64,000 nucleotides of DNA from Caldilineaceae bacterium bin5 (GTDB lineage: Bacteria; Chloroflexota; Anaerolineae; Caldilineales; Caldilineaceae), in contig MPML01000004.1 of NCBI GenBank assembly GCA_002238445.1, positions 147,239 to 211,238 of the forward strand, in the 5' to 3' direction. Every line of letters begins with the position of its first letter. Position 1 is the first letter of the stretch. The position numbers and the translations under genes were made by a program. Shown here piece after piece: positions 46,299 through 55,474 of the stretch. The notes below the pieces were generated by a model, which saw only the letters and a list, made by a program, of their open reading frames with translations, did no database searches and was not told where the DNA came from.

Positions 46299-47249
46299 TT
46301 ATCCTTTTATGCCGGAAACGACAATTCCTTGTATGTAATAGCGTTGCGCCACGAAGAACAGCAGTAGGGGCGGAATCATTGCCACGACCGAAGCAGCCAT
46401 CATCAGGTTCCAAAGCGGCCGGGCCGAGGGGCTGGCGTTGTTCCTGAAGAAATGCAAGCCAATGGCGACGGTATACTTGTCCATCGAGCTGATATAAATA
46501 AGCGGCCCCATGAAATCGTTCCAACTTGCCATGAACGAGAAGATGGCCACGGCGCCAAGGGCCGGTTTGATCATCGGCAGAATGATGCGCCAGTATACGC
46601 CCATCCAGCTGCAACCGTCGATGCGGGCGGCATCGTCGTAGTCCGGGGGGATGCTGTTGATGAATTGACGCAACAGGAAGATAAAGAATGCGCCGCCACC
46701 GAACCACACGGGCAGGACCAGAGGCCAGTAGGTATCCAGTGTATTCAGCCACTTGAAGATGAAGTAAAGAGGAATCATGGTTACGTGGCCTGGAACCATC
46801 ATTGTCGCAAGCATGATGACGAACAAATAGTTGCGTCCCGGAAAGCGCAAGCGTGCGAAGCCGTAGGCCGCCAGCGACGCCGTCAGCAGCCTTCCGACCA
46901 TCACCCACGCCGTGACATAGGCGGTGTTCCACACAAAGCCAAGGAAGCTCCAACCCTGTCCGGCGCGTGACCCCTCTGATGCTTCACGATTACCGGTCAA
47001 GACTATGGCATAGTTCTGCCAAAGCGGCTCTTCTGGAATCCACGTTGGCGGCATCAGGAAAATCTCCCAATCGGGCTTGAGCGAGGCGGAGACCATCCAG
47101 AAAAAAGGAATCAATACCGCGAATCCGCCAAGAATGAGCGTCAGGTGAATCAGCAGCTTGGAGGTGGCGCGCACCCTTTTTGCGATCGTGTTCTGACGCC
47201 GCGCGTCAGCGAGAGCGGGCGCAGGTCGGTCAAGAGTCGACTCTGTCAT
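46299..47249 (-). CDS. Carbohydrate ABC transporter permease (MalG type)
   Basis: About 316 residues, six membrane segments. The EAA loop for ATPase contact reads SIPPDYDDAARIDGCSWMGVYWRIILPMIKPAL. The ATG at 47249 follows GAGGAGA and overlaps the upstream permease by 18 bp. Last gene of the leftward catabolic cluster; no ATPase gene is nearby, as is common when a shared MsmK/MsmX-type ATPase is used. Confidence 0.92.
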   Translation of the reverse strand: MTESTLDRPAPALADARRQNTIAKRVRATSKLLIHLTLILGGFAVLIPFFWMVSASLKPDWEIFLMPPTWIPEEPLWQNYAIVLTGNREASEGSRAGQGWSFLGFVWNTAYVTAWVMVGRLLTASLAAYGFARLRFPGRNYLFVIMLATMMVPGHVTMIPLYFIFKWLNTLDTYWPLVLPVWFGGGAFFIFLLRQFINSIPPDYDDAARIDGCSWMGVYWRIILPMIKPALGAVAIFSFMASWNDFMGPLIYISSMDKYTVAIGLHFFRNNASPSARPLWNLMMAASVVAMIPPLLLFFVAQRYYIQGIVVSGIKG

Positions 47250-47265
47250 TGTGCCGGTCTCCTCA

Positions 47266-48213
47266 CTATCTGATCTGACCCTCATAGTGGACCCAACGGC
47301 CCGAACTTCGGAAGGCGACCAGAGTCAACAGCAGAATAATCACGGCCAACATCCAGGCCAATGCAGACGCGTATCCCATTTTCAGGAACTGAAATGCGTT
47401 CAGATAGATGCCAAGCACAAAGAAATAGGTGGCGTTGGCCGGGCCGCCCTGTGTCATGATGAAGGCGCTGGTAAAGACCTGAAACGAACCGATTATGCCC
47501 ATGATCAGATTGAAAAAGATTACCGGTGAAATCATCGGCAGGGTGACGAACCAGAGCTTGGGCAAAGCACCGGCGCCGTCGATCATGGCGGCGTCGTAAA
47601 GTTCAGAAGGCACGCCCTGCAAAGCGGCCAGATAGAGTACCATGCCGCCGCCGACGCCCCAGACGCTCATGATGATAAAGGCCGGCAGCGCCCACTGGCG
47701 ATCGAACAGCCAGGCCGGTCCCGGGATCCCAACCAATGCCAAAATGCGGTTGATGACGCCGGCCTCGGGATTGAGGAGCAGTAGCCACATCATCGCCACC
47801 GCCGCCCCGGATACTACTGCTGGTGTATAGAATACAGTGCGGTAAAAGGAGAGGCCGCGTACATCCTGGTTGAGAAACAGGGCCAGCCCAAGACCCAGGA
47901 CGAGCCCTAAACTGACGGCGCCCACTGAGTAGATCGCCGTGACCTTCACGCTGTGCCAAACAAGAGGATCATTGAACAGCATCTTGTCCCAGTTTTTGAA
48001 TCCCACCCATTGGGGCGTAGTAAGCACATCAAATTTGGTAAAGCTGAGGTAAAAGGAGGTGATGAGAGGCCCAAACTCGAAAAGCAGAAAACCCAGCAGC
48101 CACGGCGCGATCGTCAGATAACCGGCCAACGCTTCACGGCGCGCCAAGCGGCCCATGCGGACGCGTTTTGTAGAGACCGCGCCAACTTGACTTTCCACGC
48201 TGATAGTATTCAT
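47266..48213 (-). CDS. Sugar ABC transporter permease (MalF type)
   Basis: 315 residues, six membrane segments, with the EAA motif VPSELYDAAMIDGAGALPKLWFVTLPMISPV and the N-terminal LTIAPWLLGFLLFEFGPLITSFYLSF typical of UgpA/MalF-like permeases. Partner of the MalG-type permease with which it overlaps. The matching binding protein is probably the one encoded at 55475-56794, at the far end of the same cluster. Confidence 0.92.
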   Translation of the reverse strand: MNTISVESQVGAVSTKRVRMGRLARREALAGYLTIAPWLLGFLLFEFGPLITSFYLSFTKFDVLTTPQWVGFKNWDKMLFNDPLVWHSVKVTAIYSVGAVSLGLVLGLGLALFLNQDVRGLSFYRTVFYTPAVVSGAAVAMMWLLLLNPEAGVINRILALVGIPGPAWLFDRQWALPAFIIMSVWGVGGGMVLYLAALQGVPSELYDAAMIDGAGALPKLWFVTLPMISPVIFFNLIMGIIGSFQVFTSAFIMTQGGPANATYFFVLGIYLNAFQFLKMGYASALAWMLAVIILLLTLVAFRSSGRWVHYEGQIR

Positions 48214-48296
48214 TTGTCAGACCCTTCCTTCACACCGTCGCTAACGGGTCGCAATCACATAACCGGCCTGTCTCTGCAGACAGAACAGTCCCGACC

Positions 48297-49283
48297 TTAA
48301 TCCAGGTCGATACGGTACAACGGCTCTAATCCGGCTGCAATCCTGTCTACGTTGTCCGACGCGCATTGGGCTCGCTTGCGCGAGGTTCCGTCAGTTACAC
48401 CGGCCGTATGGGGGGTTGCGATGACGTTAGGCAGGCTGAAGAAAGGCGAGCTGATATCCGGCGGCTCCTGGCTGTAGGCATCAATGCCGGCGCCTCCCAA
48501 TTTGCCTGCAAGCAGCGCCTGCGTCAGCGCTTCCTCATCGATCAATGCGCCGCGGGCAACGTTAATGATATAGGCGGTCGGTTTCATCAGGCCCAACATG
48601 CGCGCGTCAATGATGTGGCGGGTGTCACTGTTGAGGTGCAGGTGCAGAGAAAGGATGTCCGATTCGGCAACGACTTTTTCGAGGTCATCGGGCGTGCCCA
48701 CAAAAGAGAGGCCGAACTCCTGCCGTTCCGCCGCGCTGACCTCCCGTATGTCGATGGCCGCGATTTTCATGCCGAACGGCTGGGCGCGGCGCGCCAACTC
48801 GATGCCGCTTGCCCCGAAACCGATGATGCCCAGTTGCAGCTCCTCCAATTCATACCCCATCGGCTCGTATAGTTCACCCTCGTCCAGCCGCGCCCTCGCC
48901 TCCGGATAGCGGCGGGTCAGCATCAGAATGAACATCATCGCGGTCTCGGCCAGGGCCACCGCGCTGAAGGCGCCCGGACAGTTGGCCACCGGAATGTCCT
49001 TGGATTTCCAGTAGTCCAGGTCGAAGTGATCGAAGCCCGTACCCAGGATCTGCCACAGACGCGCGTCTGTGGCAGCGTCCACCATTTCGCGCGTGCCGGC
49101 CGAGCCGCCATGGTCGATGACTGCGTCTATTCCTTTGAACTGGGGCGCCAGCGGTTTATCGTAATCCAATACCTCCACGTCGTGGTTACGGCTGACAGTC
49201 TTTACCACGTCCATCCCCCATGGATTGAACATCGAGACTTTGACCGGATGGGGCAGAAAGAGGACGTTCAATCGCTTCGTCAT
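48297..49283 (-). CDS. D-2-hydroxyacid dehydrogenase (PGDH-like)
   Basis: 328 residues. NAD-binding GIIGFGASGIELARRA, catalytic Arg in NVARGALIDEEAL and catalytic His in ATPHTAGVT; a Glu near EPPDIS completes the family triad region. Acts on a 2-hydroxy or 2-keto acid; the exact substrate is not provable. It lies between the SDR genes and the permeases of the cluster. Confidence 0.9.
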   Translation of the reverse strand: MTKRLNVLFLPHPVKVSMFNPWGMDVVKTVSRNHDVEVLDYDKPLAPQFKGIDAVIDHGGSAGTREMVDAATDARLWQILGTGFDHFDLDYWKSKDIPVANCPGAFSAVALAETAMMFILMLTRRYPEARARLDEGELYEPMGYELEELQLGIIGFGASGIELARRAQPFGMKIAAIDIREVSAAERQEFGLSFVGTPDDLEKVVAESDILSLHLHLNSDTRHIIDARMLGLMKPTAYIINVARGALIDEEALTQALLAGKLGGAGIDAYSQEPPDISSPFFSLPNVIATPHTAGVTDGTSRKRAQCASDNVDRIAAGLEPLYRIDLD

Positions 49284-49349
49284 AGGGTCACCTGGTTATG
49301 GAGGCAGGCCGTAGGGCTTGCTTTGGCTGGATTCTATCTGGTCTGTGTA

Positions 49350-50099
49350 TCAAAGCGTCGTAAAGCCGCCGTCGGCCACAAGCACCGAGCCGGTTACAAA
49401 TGAGGCATCGTCGCTGGCCAGAAATAGCGCAGCCGGGGCGATTTCGCTGGGCGCGGCGAAACGTTTCAATAAATTGGCCTCCCGGTAAGGGGCCAGCTTT
49501 TCTTCGGGTATCGTCTCTGTCAGCGGCGTATTCATCGAGCCGGGACAGACGGCATTGACGCGGATATTGTCGGCTGCGTGGTCAACGGCCATCGAGCGCA
49601 CAAGGCCGATGACTCCATGCTTGCTGGCGTTGTATGATGCCTGCAGCCCGTTGCCCACCAGGCCCGAAAGCGATGAGATGCAAATAATGTTGCCGCCGCC
49701 CTGTTGCCGCATCTGCGCAACTGCGTATTTCGAACAGAGAAACATGCTCTTCAGGTTGGTGTCGACGACGAAATCCCATTCATCTTCACTGGTATCAACC
49801 ACATCCTTGTTTATCTGTACGCCCACGTTGTTGACCAGCACATCCAGCCGACTGAATGCCTCCACCGTTGCGCGCGTCAGGCGCTCCGCATCCTGCCGCA
49901 GCCGCACATCCATTTCAACAAGCAATGCCTCGCCGCCTTGCGCCTGGATCAGGTCGACCGTTTCCTGGCCCTTCTCTCGGTTGATCTCCCCGACCACGAC
50001 CCTAGCGCCCTCCGTCGCGAACAACATAGCGACCGCTTGTCCCAGGCCCATGCCCGCGCCTGTGATCGCAGCTACCTTGCCCCGCAGACGATCTGTCAT
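49350..50099 (-). CDS. SDR family oxidoreductase (cluster copy 1)
   Basis: 249 residues, classical SDR: TGAGMGLGQA, NNVG, a catalytic Ser in ISSLSGLVG, YNASK and the C-terminal FVTGSVLVADGGF. Related to FabG/glucose 1-dehydrogenase types. The third SDR gene of this cluster (53073-53891) is its closest look-alike by eye (both have TPLTETIPEE/TPMMARTPAE-like segments after PGS/PTG). Confidence 0.9.
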   Translation of the reverse strand: MTDRLRGKVAAITGAGMGLGQAVAMLFATEGARVVVGEINREKGQETVDLIQAQGGEALLVEMDVRLRQDAERLTRATVEAFSRLDVLVNNVGVQINKDVVDTSEDEWDFVVDTNLKSMFLCSKYAVAQMRQQGGGNIICISSLSGLVGNGLQASYNASKHGVIGLVRSMAVDHAADNIRVNAVCPGSMNTPLTETIPEEKLAPYREANLLKRFAAPSEIAPAALFLASDDASFVTGSVLVADGGFTTL

Positions 50100-50115
50100 C
50101 CGGATTGCACCTTGG

Positions 50116-50913
50116 TCAATACGGCAGAAGGCCGCCGCTCACGTTGTATGTCTGGCCGGTCATGTAGCTGGCGTCGTCCGAGGCCAGGAAAGCAACCACG
50201 TTGGCGACGTCTTCCGGCTGCTGAATGCGGCCGACAGGGATGCCGGCGACCGCTTCCGCTTTGACTGAACCGACCTCCACACCGCGGCGCGCGGCGGTTT
50301 CGCGGTCGATCAGATCCCACATAGGCGTATCGACGATGCCGGCGCAAACGCAGTTCACAAGAATCCCGTGCTCGGAAAGCTCCAACCCCATCTGCTTGGT
50401 CAGCGCAACAACGGCATGTTTGCTGGCGGCGTAGGCCCCCAAAGGGATACCTTTGCCCGGCGCGATTTTTCCCGCCCCCGATGCGTTGTTGATGATACGC
50501 CCGCCGCCGCCTTGCTCAATCATCTGGTACGCCCCGGCTTGCGAGCACAATAGCACGCTCTTGGCGTTTACGTTCATCAAGGCATCCCACGTCTCCTCGT
50601 CCGTCTCCAGCAAAGGCGCAACCGCGCCGATGCCGGCGTTGTTCACAAGGATACGCAGCTTCCCCAACTGCTCGCAGGTTTTGCCCACCATCCGCTCCAC
50701 CTCTTCCTTGCAGGTCACGTCCACTTGGTGTGCCAGCGCCTGGCCGCCCAGCTCCCGAACTTCGGCAGCCACCAGCGCGGCCGTTTCGCCATCCAAGTCG
50801 GCAACCGTCACCAGGCAGCCTTCCCGCGCCAAACGCAAGGCTATGGCCCGCCCGATGCCTCGCCCGGCCCCGGTGACAATCGCAACCTGCCCTTCAAGAT
50901 CATAGCGCGGCAT
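50116..50913 (-). CDS. SDR family oxidoreductase (cluster copy 2)
   Basis: 265 residues, classical SDR: TGAGRGIGRA, NNAG, Ser in NNASGAGKI, YAASK, and YMTGQTYNVSGG at the end. The segment DTPMWDLIDRE after the active site resembles polyol/meso-butanediol type SDRs, suggesting a polyol or sugar-derived substrate. Lies 16 bp before the next SDR gene; part of the leftward cluster. Confidence 0.9.
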   Translation of the reverse strand: MPRYDLEGQVAIVTGAGRGIGRAIALRLAREGCLVTVADLDGETAALVAAEVRELGGQALAHQVDVTCKEEVERMVGKTCEQLGKLRILVNNAGIGAVAPLLETDEETWDALMNVNAKSVLLCSQAGAYQMIEQGGGGRIINNASGAGKIAPGKGIPLGAYAASKHAVVALTKQMGLELSEHGILVNCVCAGIVDTPMWDLIDRETAARRGVEVGSVKAEAVAGIPVGRIQQPEDVANVVAFLASDDASYMTGQTYNVSGGLLPY

Positions 50914-50951
50914 GGGCTACCTCCTGCAGTGTTTTCCTAACACCATCCGCC

Positions 50952-51425
50952 TCAATGCTCGCCATCTTTTGTCTCGTACGGTACCTGCATCAGTTCCAGA
51001 ATGTAGCCGTCCGGGTCCTCAAAGAAGACAACGTGGACAACAGCCCAACCGAGATCGAAACTGACCGGCTCAGACACAAACGTGACGCCTTCCGCCTTCA
51101 GTTCCTGATAGGCCTGTGCCATGTCCGGAACGCCGAAACAGATATGAGAGTGCCCCACATCTCCCAGCTTGCCATTCGATACCTTGCCCTGCGGCTGCAC
51201 GTACTCCTGCAAGTCGAGCAGCATCCCCGGCGTTTCCGGCGCCTGCAGCCGCACAACCTGCATGACTACATCATCTTTACCTGCCATTTTCGAGATCGTC
51301 TCACCTTCCAGCCGGTGCGTTTCGATCTGCTCCATTCCCAGCAGGTCACGGTAAAACGCCAGCGAACGCTCCATGTCGCTGACCGTAACCGATATATGAT
51401 CCAACACGTTTATTGAGCTGATCAC
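50952..51425 (-). CDS. VOC family protein (glyoxalase/dioxygenase fold), copy 1
   Basis: 157 residues, two beta-alpha-beta-beta-beta modules. Metal ligands are visible as His in VLDHISV, His in GHSHICFGV and Glu in GYILELMQ. One of three VOC paralogs in this cluster. Such proteins may be lyases, isomerases or ring-cleaving enzymes; the reaction is not deducible. Confidence 0.88.
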   Translation of the reverse strand: MISSINVLDHISVTVSDMERSLAFYRDLLGMEQIETHRLEGETISKMAGKDDVVMQVVRLQAPETPGMLLDLQEYVQPQGKVSNGKLGDVGHSHICFGVPDMAQAYQELKAEGVTFVSEPVSFDLGWAVVHVVFFEDPDGYILELMQVPYETKDGEH

Positions 51426-51443
51426 AGTTCGCTTCCTCCGGTT

Positions 51444-52220
51444 TCAGTGTGTATCCAGTATTTCCAATTCCGCCAGCCGTTGAATCCAGCGTTGGTGGCG
51501 GGCGTCGTCGATCGAGCGCCAGTGTGGACCGTACATAGTGCGGCCGGCCTGCGCAAAGGCCTTGTGGTTTCCCCGCATCTGTTCCTGGATGGCGGCCGCG
51601 GCCTCCGGCGTATCCGGGTCTTCATAATAGACAACGACACCCTGGCGGCGGTGGTTGTCTCCACCAAAAGCCGCGTGCCAGAGAGCGACATTGAATACCA
51701 GGACATCACCCGGCTGCGATTCAAATGTGTAGCATGGCACGTCCGCCTGGGCAATGTTATATGCCGTCTCAGGATCGCGGCTGATCTGGCTGTGGAATGG
51801 ATCGCGGTGGGAGCCGGGAATGACGCGCAGGGCGCCGGTGTTCCCGTCCAGCGGATCCGGATAGATGCAAAACTTGACGGCCGTGTAGTCCAGAGACCCG
51901 GTATCGGGGTGCCAGAGGGTGTCATCGACGTGGTAGTTTCCGTCCACCGCAATTGCCAGCACATCCTTGCCCAGCAACTGTTCGGCCACAGGGGCAAAGC
52001 GATGATCGTGGGCCAATCCAGCGATGAAAGGGGACTGCTCCTCCATCAGCGAGGCGTAATGGCGGCTCTTGCCGTCGTGCTTACCTCCCTCAATCCAGGA
52101 GTCCAGTCCAGCATTGAACTCACGCCTGTACAACGCCATCTCCTCCGCAGAAAGCAATTGGCGGAATACCAGGAATCCGAAATCGTGGAACAGGTTTAAC
52201 TGCTGTATTGATAGTTTCAT
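51444..52220 (-). CDS. Phytanoyl-CoA dioxygenase (PhyH) family protein
   Basis: 258 residues, Fe(II)/2-oxoglutarate dioxygenase fold. Iron ligands: the HxD in LWHPDTGSLDYTAV and the distal His in NVALWHAAFGGDNHRRQG, followed by the Arg that binds 2-oxoglutarate; GALRVIPGSHRDPF is a PhyH signature. Probably hydroxylates or demethylates the compound taken up by this cluster; inference only. Its start is 18 bp upstream of the VOC gene. Confidence 0.9.
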   Translation of the reverse strand: MKLSIQQLNLFHDFGFLVFRQLLSAEEMALYRREFNAGLDSWIEGGKHDGKSRHYASLMEEQSPFIAGLAHDHRFAPVAEQLLGKDVLAIAVDGNYHVDDTLWHPDTGSLDYTAVKFCIYPDPLDGNTGALRVIPGSHRDPFHSQISRDPETAYNIAQADVPCYTFESQPGDVLVFNVALWHAAFGGDNHRRQGVVVYYEDPDTPEAAAAIQEQMRGNHKAFAQAGRTMYGPHWRSIDDARHQRWIQRLAELEILDTH

Positions 52221-52532
52221 GCTAGCTCGTTTGGTGAGGAAGTGGTCGTATCCGCCTTGCTGAACAGGTGTAAAGAGAAGGAGTCGGAGTCGCGCCGGCC
52301 ACTGGCTTTTTGGGCTTCCCGAAAGGTCAAGAATTGCCCGCAGGTGCGATTGAGGACAAGCTGCCTAAGCTCGCTGGAGTATAGCATTCCAATTCGCGGC
52401 CGGTCAAGCATAAATTTCGCTACTGAATGCTGCAGCGACGGCACGGCAACCGGCGCCTTTCCCCATATGAAATAGCTGGCGCGCGCTCCGTACGACGACC
52501 GCTTTCCCCTCGCCCCGTACTCGACTGGTGGT
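52221..52532. other. Intergenic gap inside the catabolic cluster
   Basis: 312 bases separating the PhyH gene from the upstream VOC gene. It breaks the otherwise tight leftward series, so a second promoter for the PhyH-to-permease half may lie here. I recognise no repeat, RNA or terminator in it. Confidence 0.4.
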
Positions 52533-52982
52533 CTAGTGCTCGTACTCCTCCATCAGTTCAACCAGATTGCCGTCCGGGTCATAGCAGAAGCAGACGCTGA
52601 CGGAGCCCTCGGTCAGTTCAAAGTTTACCGGTCCCGAGATGAAGTCTACACCGGCTTTCCTCAACACGTCTACCGTTTCCGGCAGGTCCTCAACGGTCAG
52701 AGCGAAGTGACAGGATCCCACCGAACCCATAGGGGTAACGTGCTTGTTCCCCTCCGGTGCAAAGAATTCGAGCAAGTCGATCAATATTTGGGGCGTGTCC
52801 GCGGCGGCCAGCCGGGTTGACTGCGCCCGGGAACCCTGCATTCCCCCGGCCATGTCACACTTTTCCCCTTCCAACTGGTGCTGCTCAACTTGCCGCAGTC
52901 CCAATTTCCCGACATAAAACTCCAAGGCCCTCTCGGTGTCGCTGACCGTAATTGCAACATGATCGAATGCCTTGACTTTCAT
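52533..52982 (-). CDS. VOC family protein, copy 2
   Basis: 149 residues with the same two-module fold as its neighbours: His in FDHVAIT, His in GSCHFALTV and Glu in GNLVELMEEYEH as candidate metal ligands. Paralogous to the VOC proteins at 50952 and 54831. Confidence 0.88.
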   Translation of the reverse strand: MKVKAFDHVAITVSDTERALEFYVGKLGLRQVEQHQLEGEKCDMAGGMQGSRAQSTRLAAADTPQILIDLLEFFAPEGNKHVTPMGSVGSCHFALTVEDLPETVDVLRKAGVDFISGPVNFELTEGSVSVCFCYDPDGNLVELMEEYEH

Positions 52983-53072
52983 GGCTGTATTCTCCTTGTA
53001 GACGATGCCGGCGAAGAACCCATCTCCAGAGTATTCAGACTGTGATAGCGGTATTTGGACGATCCTGGCGTG

Positions 53073-53891
53073 TCATTCGGCATTCCCGCCGACGCGCCGC
53101 AAATACCTGGCCGCACCTTCCCTTAGCTGCCTGCCGGAAGGCTGAATCGCGGTAGCGCCGCCATCCACCATCAGCACCGCCGCGGTGATATAGGAAGCCT
53201 CATCGCTGGCCAGGAACAGGATGGCATTCGCCACCTCTTCCGGCTCGGCGAAACGGGAAAACATTGTCATGGCGGCGTAGGGCGCGACGTTTTCGGCCGG
53301 CGTGCGCGCCATCATCGGCGTGTTCATCCCCGTTGGGCAGACGACGTTGGCGCGAATGCCTTCTTCGCCGCAGTCCTGCGCCAGGCAGCGGGCCAAGCCG
53401 ATCAGGCCGTGCTTTGAAGTGTTATAATCGGCCTGCAGTTCGTTCCCCACCACACCGGACATTGAAGATACAAAGACGACGCTGCCCCCGCCCTGCCGGC
53501 GCATCGGCGGAATCACGTACTTCGAGCAAAGGAACGGGCCCCGCAGATTCACGCCCATTACCCGGTCCCACTCCTCTGCATCTATATCGGCAATATGTTT
53601 GCCGCTGCCAAACGTGGCGGCATTGTTCACCAGGATGTCAACGCGGCCATATTCGGCCAGCGTGGACGCCACCATCCGTTCCGCTTCCTCCGCGCTGCTC
53701 ACGTCGACGACAACCGCCAGCGCCTCGCCGCTAGCGGCGGTGATTTCCTCGACAGTATCGTGGGCCGTATCCCTGTAAATGTCGGCGACGACAACCTTGG
53801 CGCCCTCCGCCGCAAAACGTAGCGCCGTCGACCGTCCCAGCCCCTGGCCGGCGCCGGTGACAATCGCGACTTTGTCTTGCAATCGACCCAT
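53073..53891 (-). CDS. SDR family oxidoreductase (cluster copy 3)
   Basis: 272 residues, classical SDR: TGAGQGLGRS, NNAA, Ser in VSSMSGVVG, YNTSK, and the end motif AAVLMVDGGA. A ~25-residue basic tail follows the usual C-terminus. Lies between a VOC gene and the MBL hydrolase gene in the leftward cluster. Confidence 0.9.
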   Translation of the reverse strand: MGRLQDKVAIVTGAGQGLGRSTALRFAAEGAKVVVADIYRDTAHDTVEEITAASGEALAVVVDVSSAEEAERMVASTLAEYGRVDILVNNAATFGSGKHIADIDAEEWDRVMGVNLRGPFLCSKYVIPPMRRQGGGSVVFVSSMSGVVGNELQADYNTSKHGLIGLARCLAQDCGEEGIRANVVCPTGMNTPMMARTPAENVAPYAAMTMFSRFAEPEEVANAILFLASDEASYITAAVLMVDGGATAIQPSGRQLREGAARYLRRVGGNAE

Positions 53892-53932
53892 TCGTCTGTA
53901 CCTCCAGGCGTGGGATCGTCTAGCTCTCAGGG

Positions 53933-54736
53933 CTAACTGCCGTTCCTGCCGGGCACGTGCAGCGAGTCGCCCACCAGCAATATGCGGATGTCAAACTCCG
54001 GTTGCTGCTGGTGGTAAAGTTCAAACAGCTTACCGATATCGCCGGTGTGATTGCGCCAAAACTCCCAATGAAAGGGTAGAAGAGTCTTCGGGCCGAGCTT
54101 CTTCGCTACCTCTATCAGCTCCTCCACCTCCATGTACCATGTGCGGCCAAAGGCCAGCAGTGCGAGGTCAAGGTCGTGCTCGGCCCCGATCTCGGCGATG
54201 GCCGGGCCGTCCCAGGTGTCGCCCGAGACAAAGAGCTTCGTCCCGCCCGACGAAAAGACGAAAGTCACGGCGTGCGGCTCGTTCGGATCGTAGGAAGGAT
54301 AGACCTGCATCTCAACGTCGCGGAACTGGATCGAGTCGCCTGGGGCTACCTCGCGGATGCGGTCGCTGTCGATGCCGAACTCGCGCATGAGCTTTGCCGA
54401 AGAGCTGGGCGCCATACAGAAGGCGTCCGTGTTGTCTATGATGGGCACCAGCGTGCCGTCATGACAGTGGTCCACATGATCGTGGGTTGAGATCAGGATG
54501 TCGGCAACCCGCACTTCATCAGGTTTGATCGGGATCGCCGTTGCCCTGTAGGCATCCGGCACCGCGTCGTCCGGTGTTCCGTAAGAGTAGGGATCAATCC
54601 AGATCATCGTTTCCGGCGTTCGGTAGACAAAGCTCGGCCCCCCTAACGCCCAGAACAGGATGCCGTCGTCGACCGTTTTCCCTTCAATCTCGTCCAGAAA
54701 TGTCTTGGGCCAATAGGCTACATCTCGCATATCCAA
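53933..54736 (-). CDS. MBL fold metallo-hydrolase (UlaG-like)
   Basis: 267 residues. The HxHxDH motif is STHDHVDHC, followed by FVSGDTWDG and PFHWEF as further metal-site elements. The arrangement resembles UlaG (L-ascorbate-6-phosphate lactonase), so opening of a lactone or a phosphodiester is plausible; the substrate is unproven. No signal peptide. Confidence 0.85.
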   Translation of the reverse strand: MDMRDVAYWPKTFLDEIEGKTVDDGILFWALGGPSFVYRTPETMIWIDPYSYGTPDDAVPDAYRATAIPIKPDEVRVADILISTHDHVDHCHDGTLVPIIDNTDAFCMAPSSSAKLMREFGIDSDRIREVAPGDSIQFRDVEMQVYPSYDPNEPHAVTFVFSSGGTKLFVSGDTWDGPAIAEIGAEHDLDLALLAFGRTWYMEVEELIEVAKKLGPKTLLPFHWEFWRNHTGDIGKLFELYHQQQPEFDIRILLVGDSLHVPGRNGS

Positions 54737-54830
54737 TCCTTTTGCTGATTGCGCCGTGCGGCAAATGCATTTGCCGCCTCGAAGGGTTGTCTCGAATGCC
54801 AGCCCTCCTTCGGCAAGACTTTGCTACTGA

Positions 54831-55340
54831 TCAGGCGGCGCTCCAATTGAAGTCGTGCGGCACCTGTGCGCCGGTGCCAGTTTCGTTCAGTTCGAGGAGG
54901 TTGCCATCCGGGTCGTAGAAGAAGAGGACGTGCCAATCGCCTTCGCCGGTGAATCGCACCGGCGGCGAGACTATCTCTACGCCGGCTGCCTTCAGCCGTT
55001 CATAAGTGGCCGGCACATCTTCGACGCCAAAACAGAAGTGCGCGCTGGGCACATGGTGTATCGGCACACGACCGGTTGGGCTTTCGGGGTTTATCCATTG
55101 GATCAGGTCGAATGTAAAGCCCTGTTCCGAAGTGCGCGCGTGGCCGTTGACGCCGCCGGGCGGGCGCAGACGATACTCGCGCATGTGTACATTCGACATT
55201 GCGGTCATCTCATCGATCGGGCCGCCATCGTGCTCTTCCGGCGAGACGACCTCCATGCCGAGAATGTCCCGATAGAAATGCAGGGATTTCTCCAGATCAC
55301 TGACCATAATGGCAATATGATCGATCGTTATGCTGCTCAC
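54831..55340 (-). CDS. VOC family protein, copy 3
   Basis: 169 residues. GTG start with a GGAGGAG site. Metal ligands His in IDHIAIM, His in SAHFCFGV and Glu in GNLLELNETG. The middle section (TSEQGFTFDLIQW...) is longer than in the two paralogs. First enzyme gene after the solute-binding protein gene in the direction of transcription. Confidence 0.88.
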   Translation of the reverse strand: MSSITIDHIAIMVSDLEKSLHFYRDILGMEVVSPEEHDGGPIDEMTAMSNVHMREYRLRPPGGVNGHARTSEQGFTFDLIQWINPESPTGRVPIHHVPSAHFCFGVEDVPATYERLKAAGVEIVSPPVRFTGEGDWHVLFFYDPDGNLLELNETGTGAQVPHDFNWSAA

Positions 55341-55414
55341 TCTATGTCTCCTCCGCGAGTGGGTGTCCTGGTTCCTCCCCGCTTGTTTGGCAGTCGAGGA
55401 AAATGTCTATGACG

Positions 55415-55441
55415 AAAAAAGGGGAGGCAAGGCGCCTCCCC
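55415..55441 (-). terminator. Intrinsic terminator after the solute-binding protein gene
   Basis: Arms 55434-55441 and 55421-55428 (GGGGAGGC/GCCTCCCC read leftward) with a five-base loop, followed by six T (55420-55415). It lies 34 bp after the stop of the binding protein gene, so that gene can be expressed at a higher level than the enzymes downstream. Confidence 0.9.
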
Positions 55442-55474
55442 TGCTTAATCAACCTTCTTCGCTACCGGTAGACT

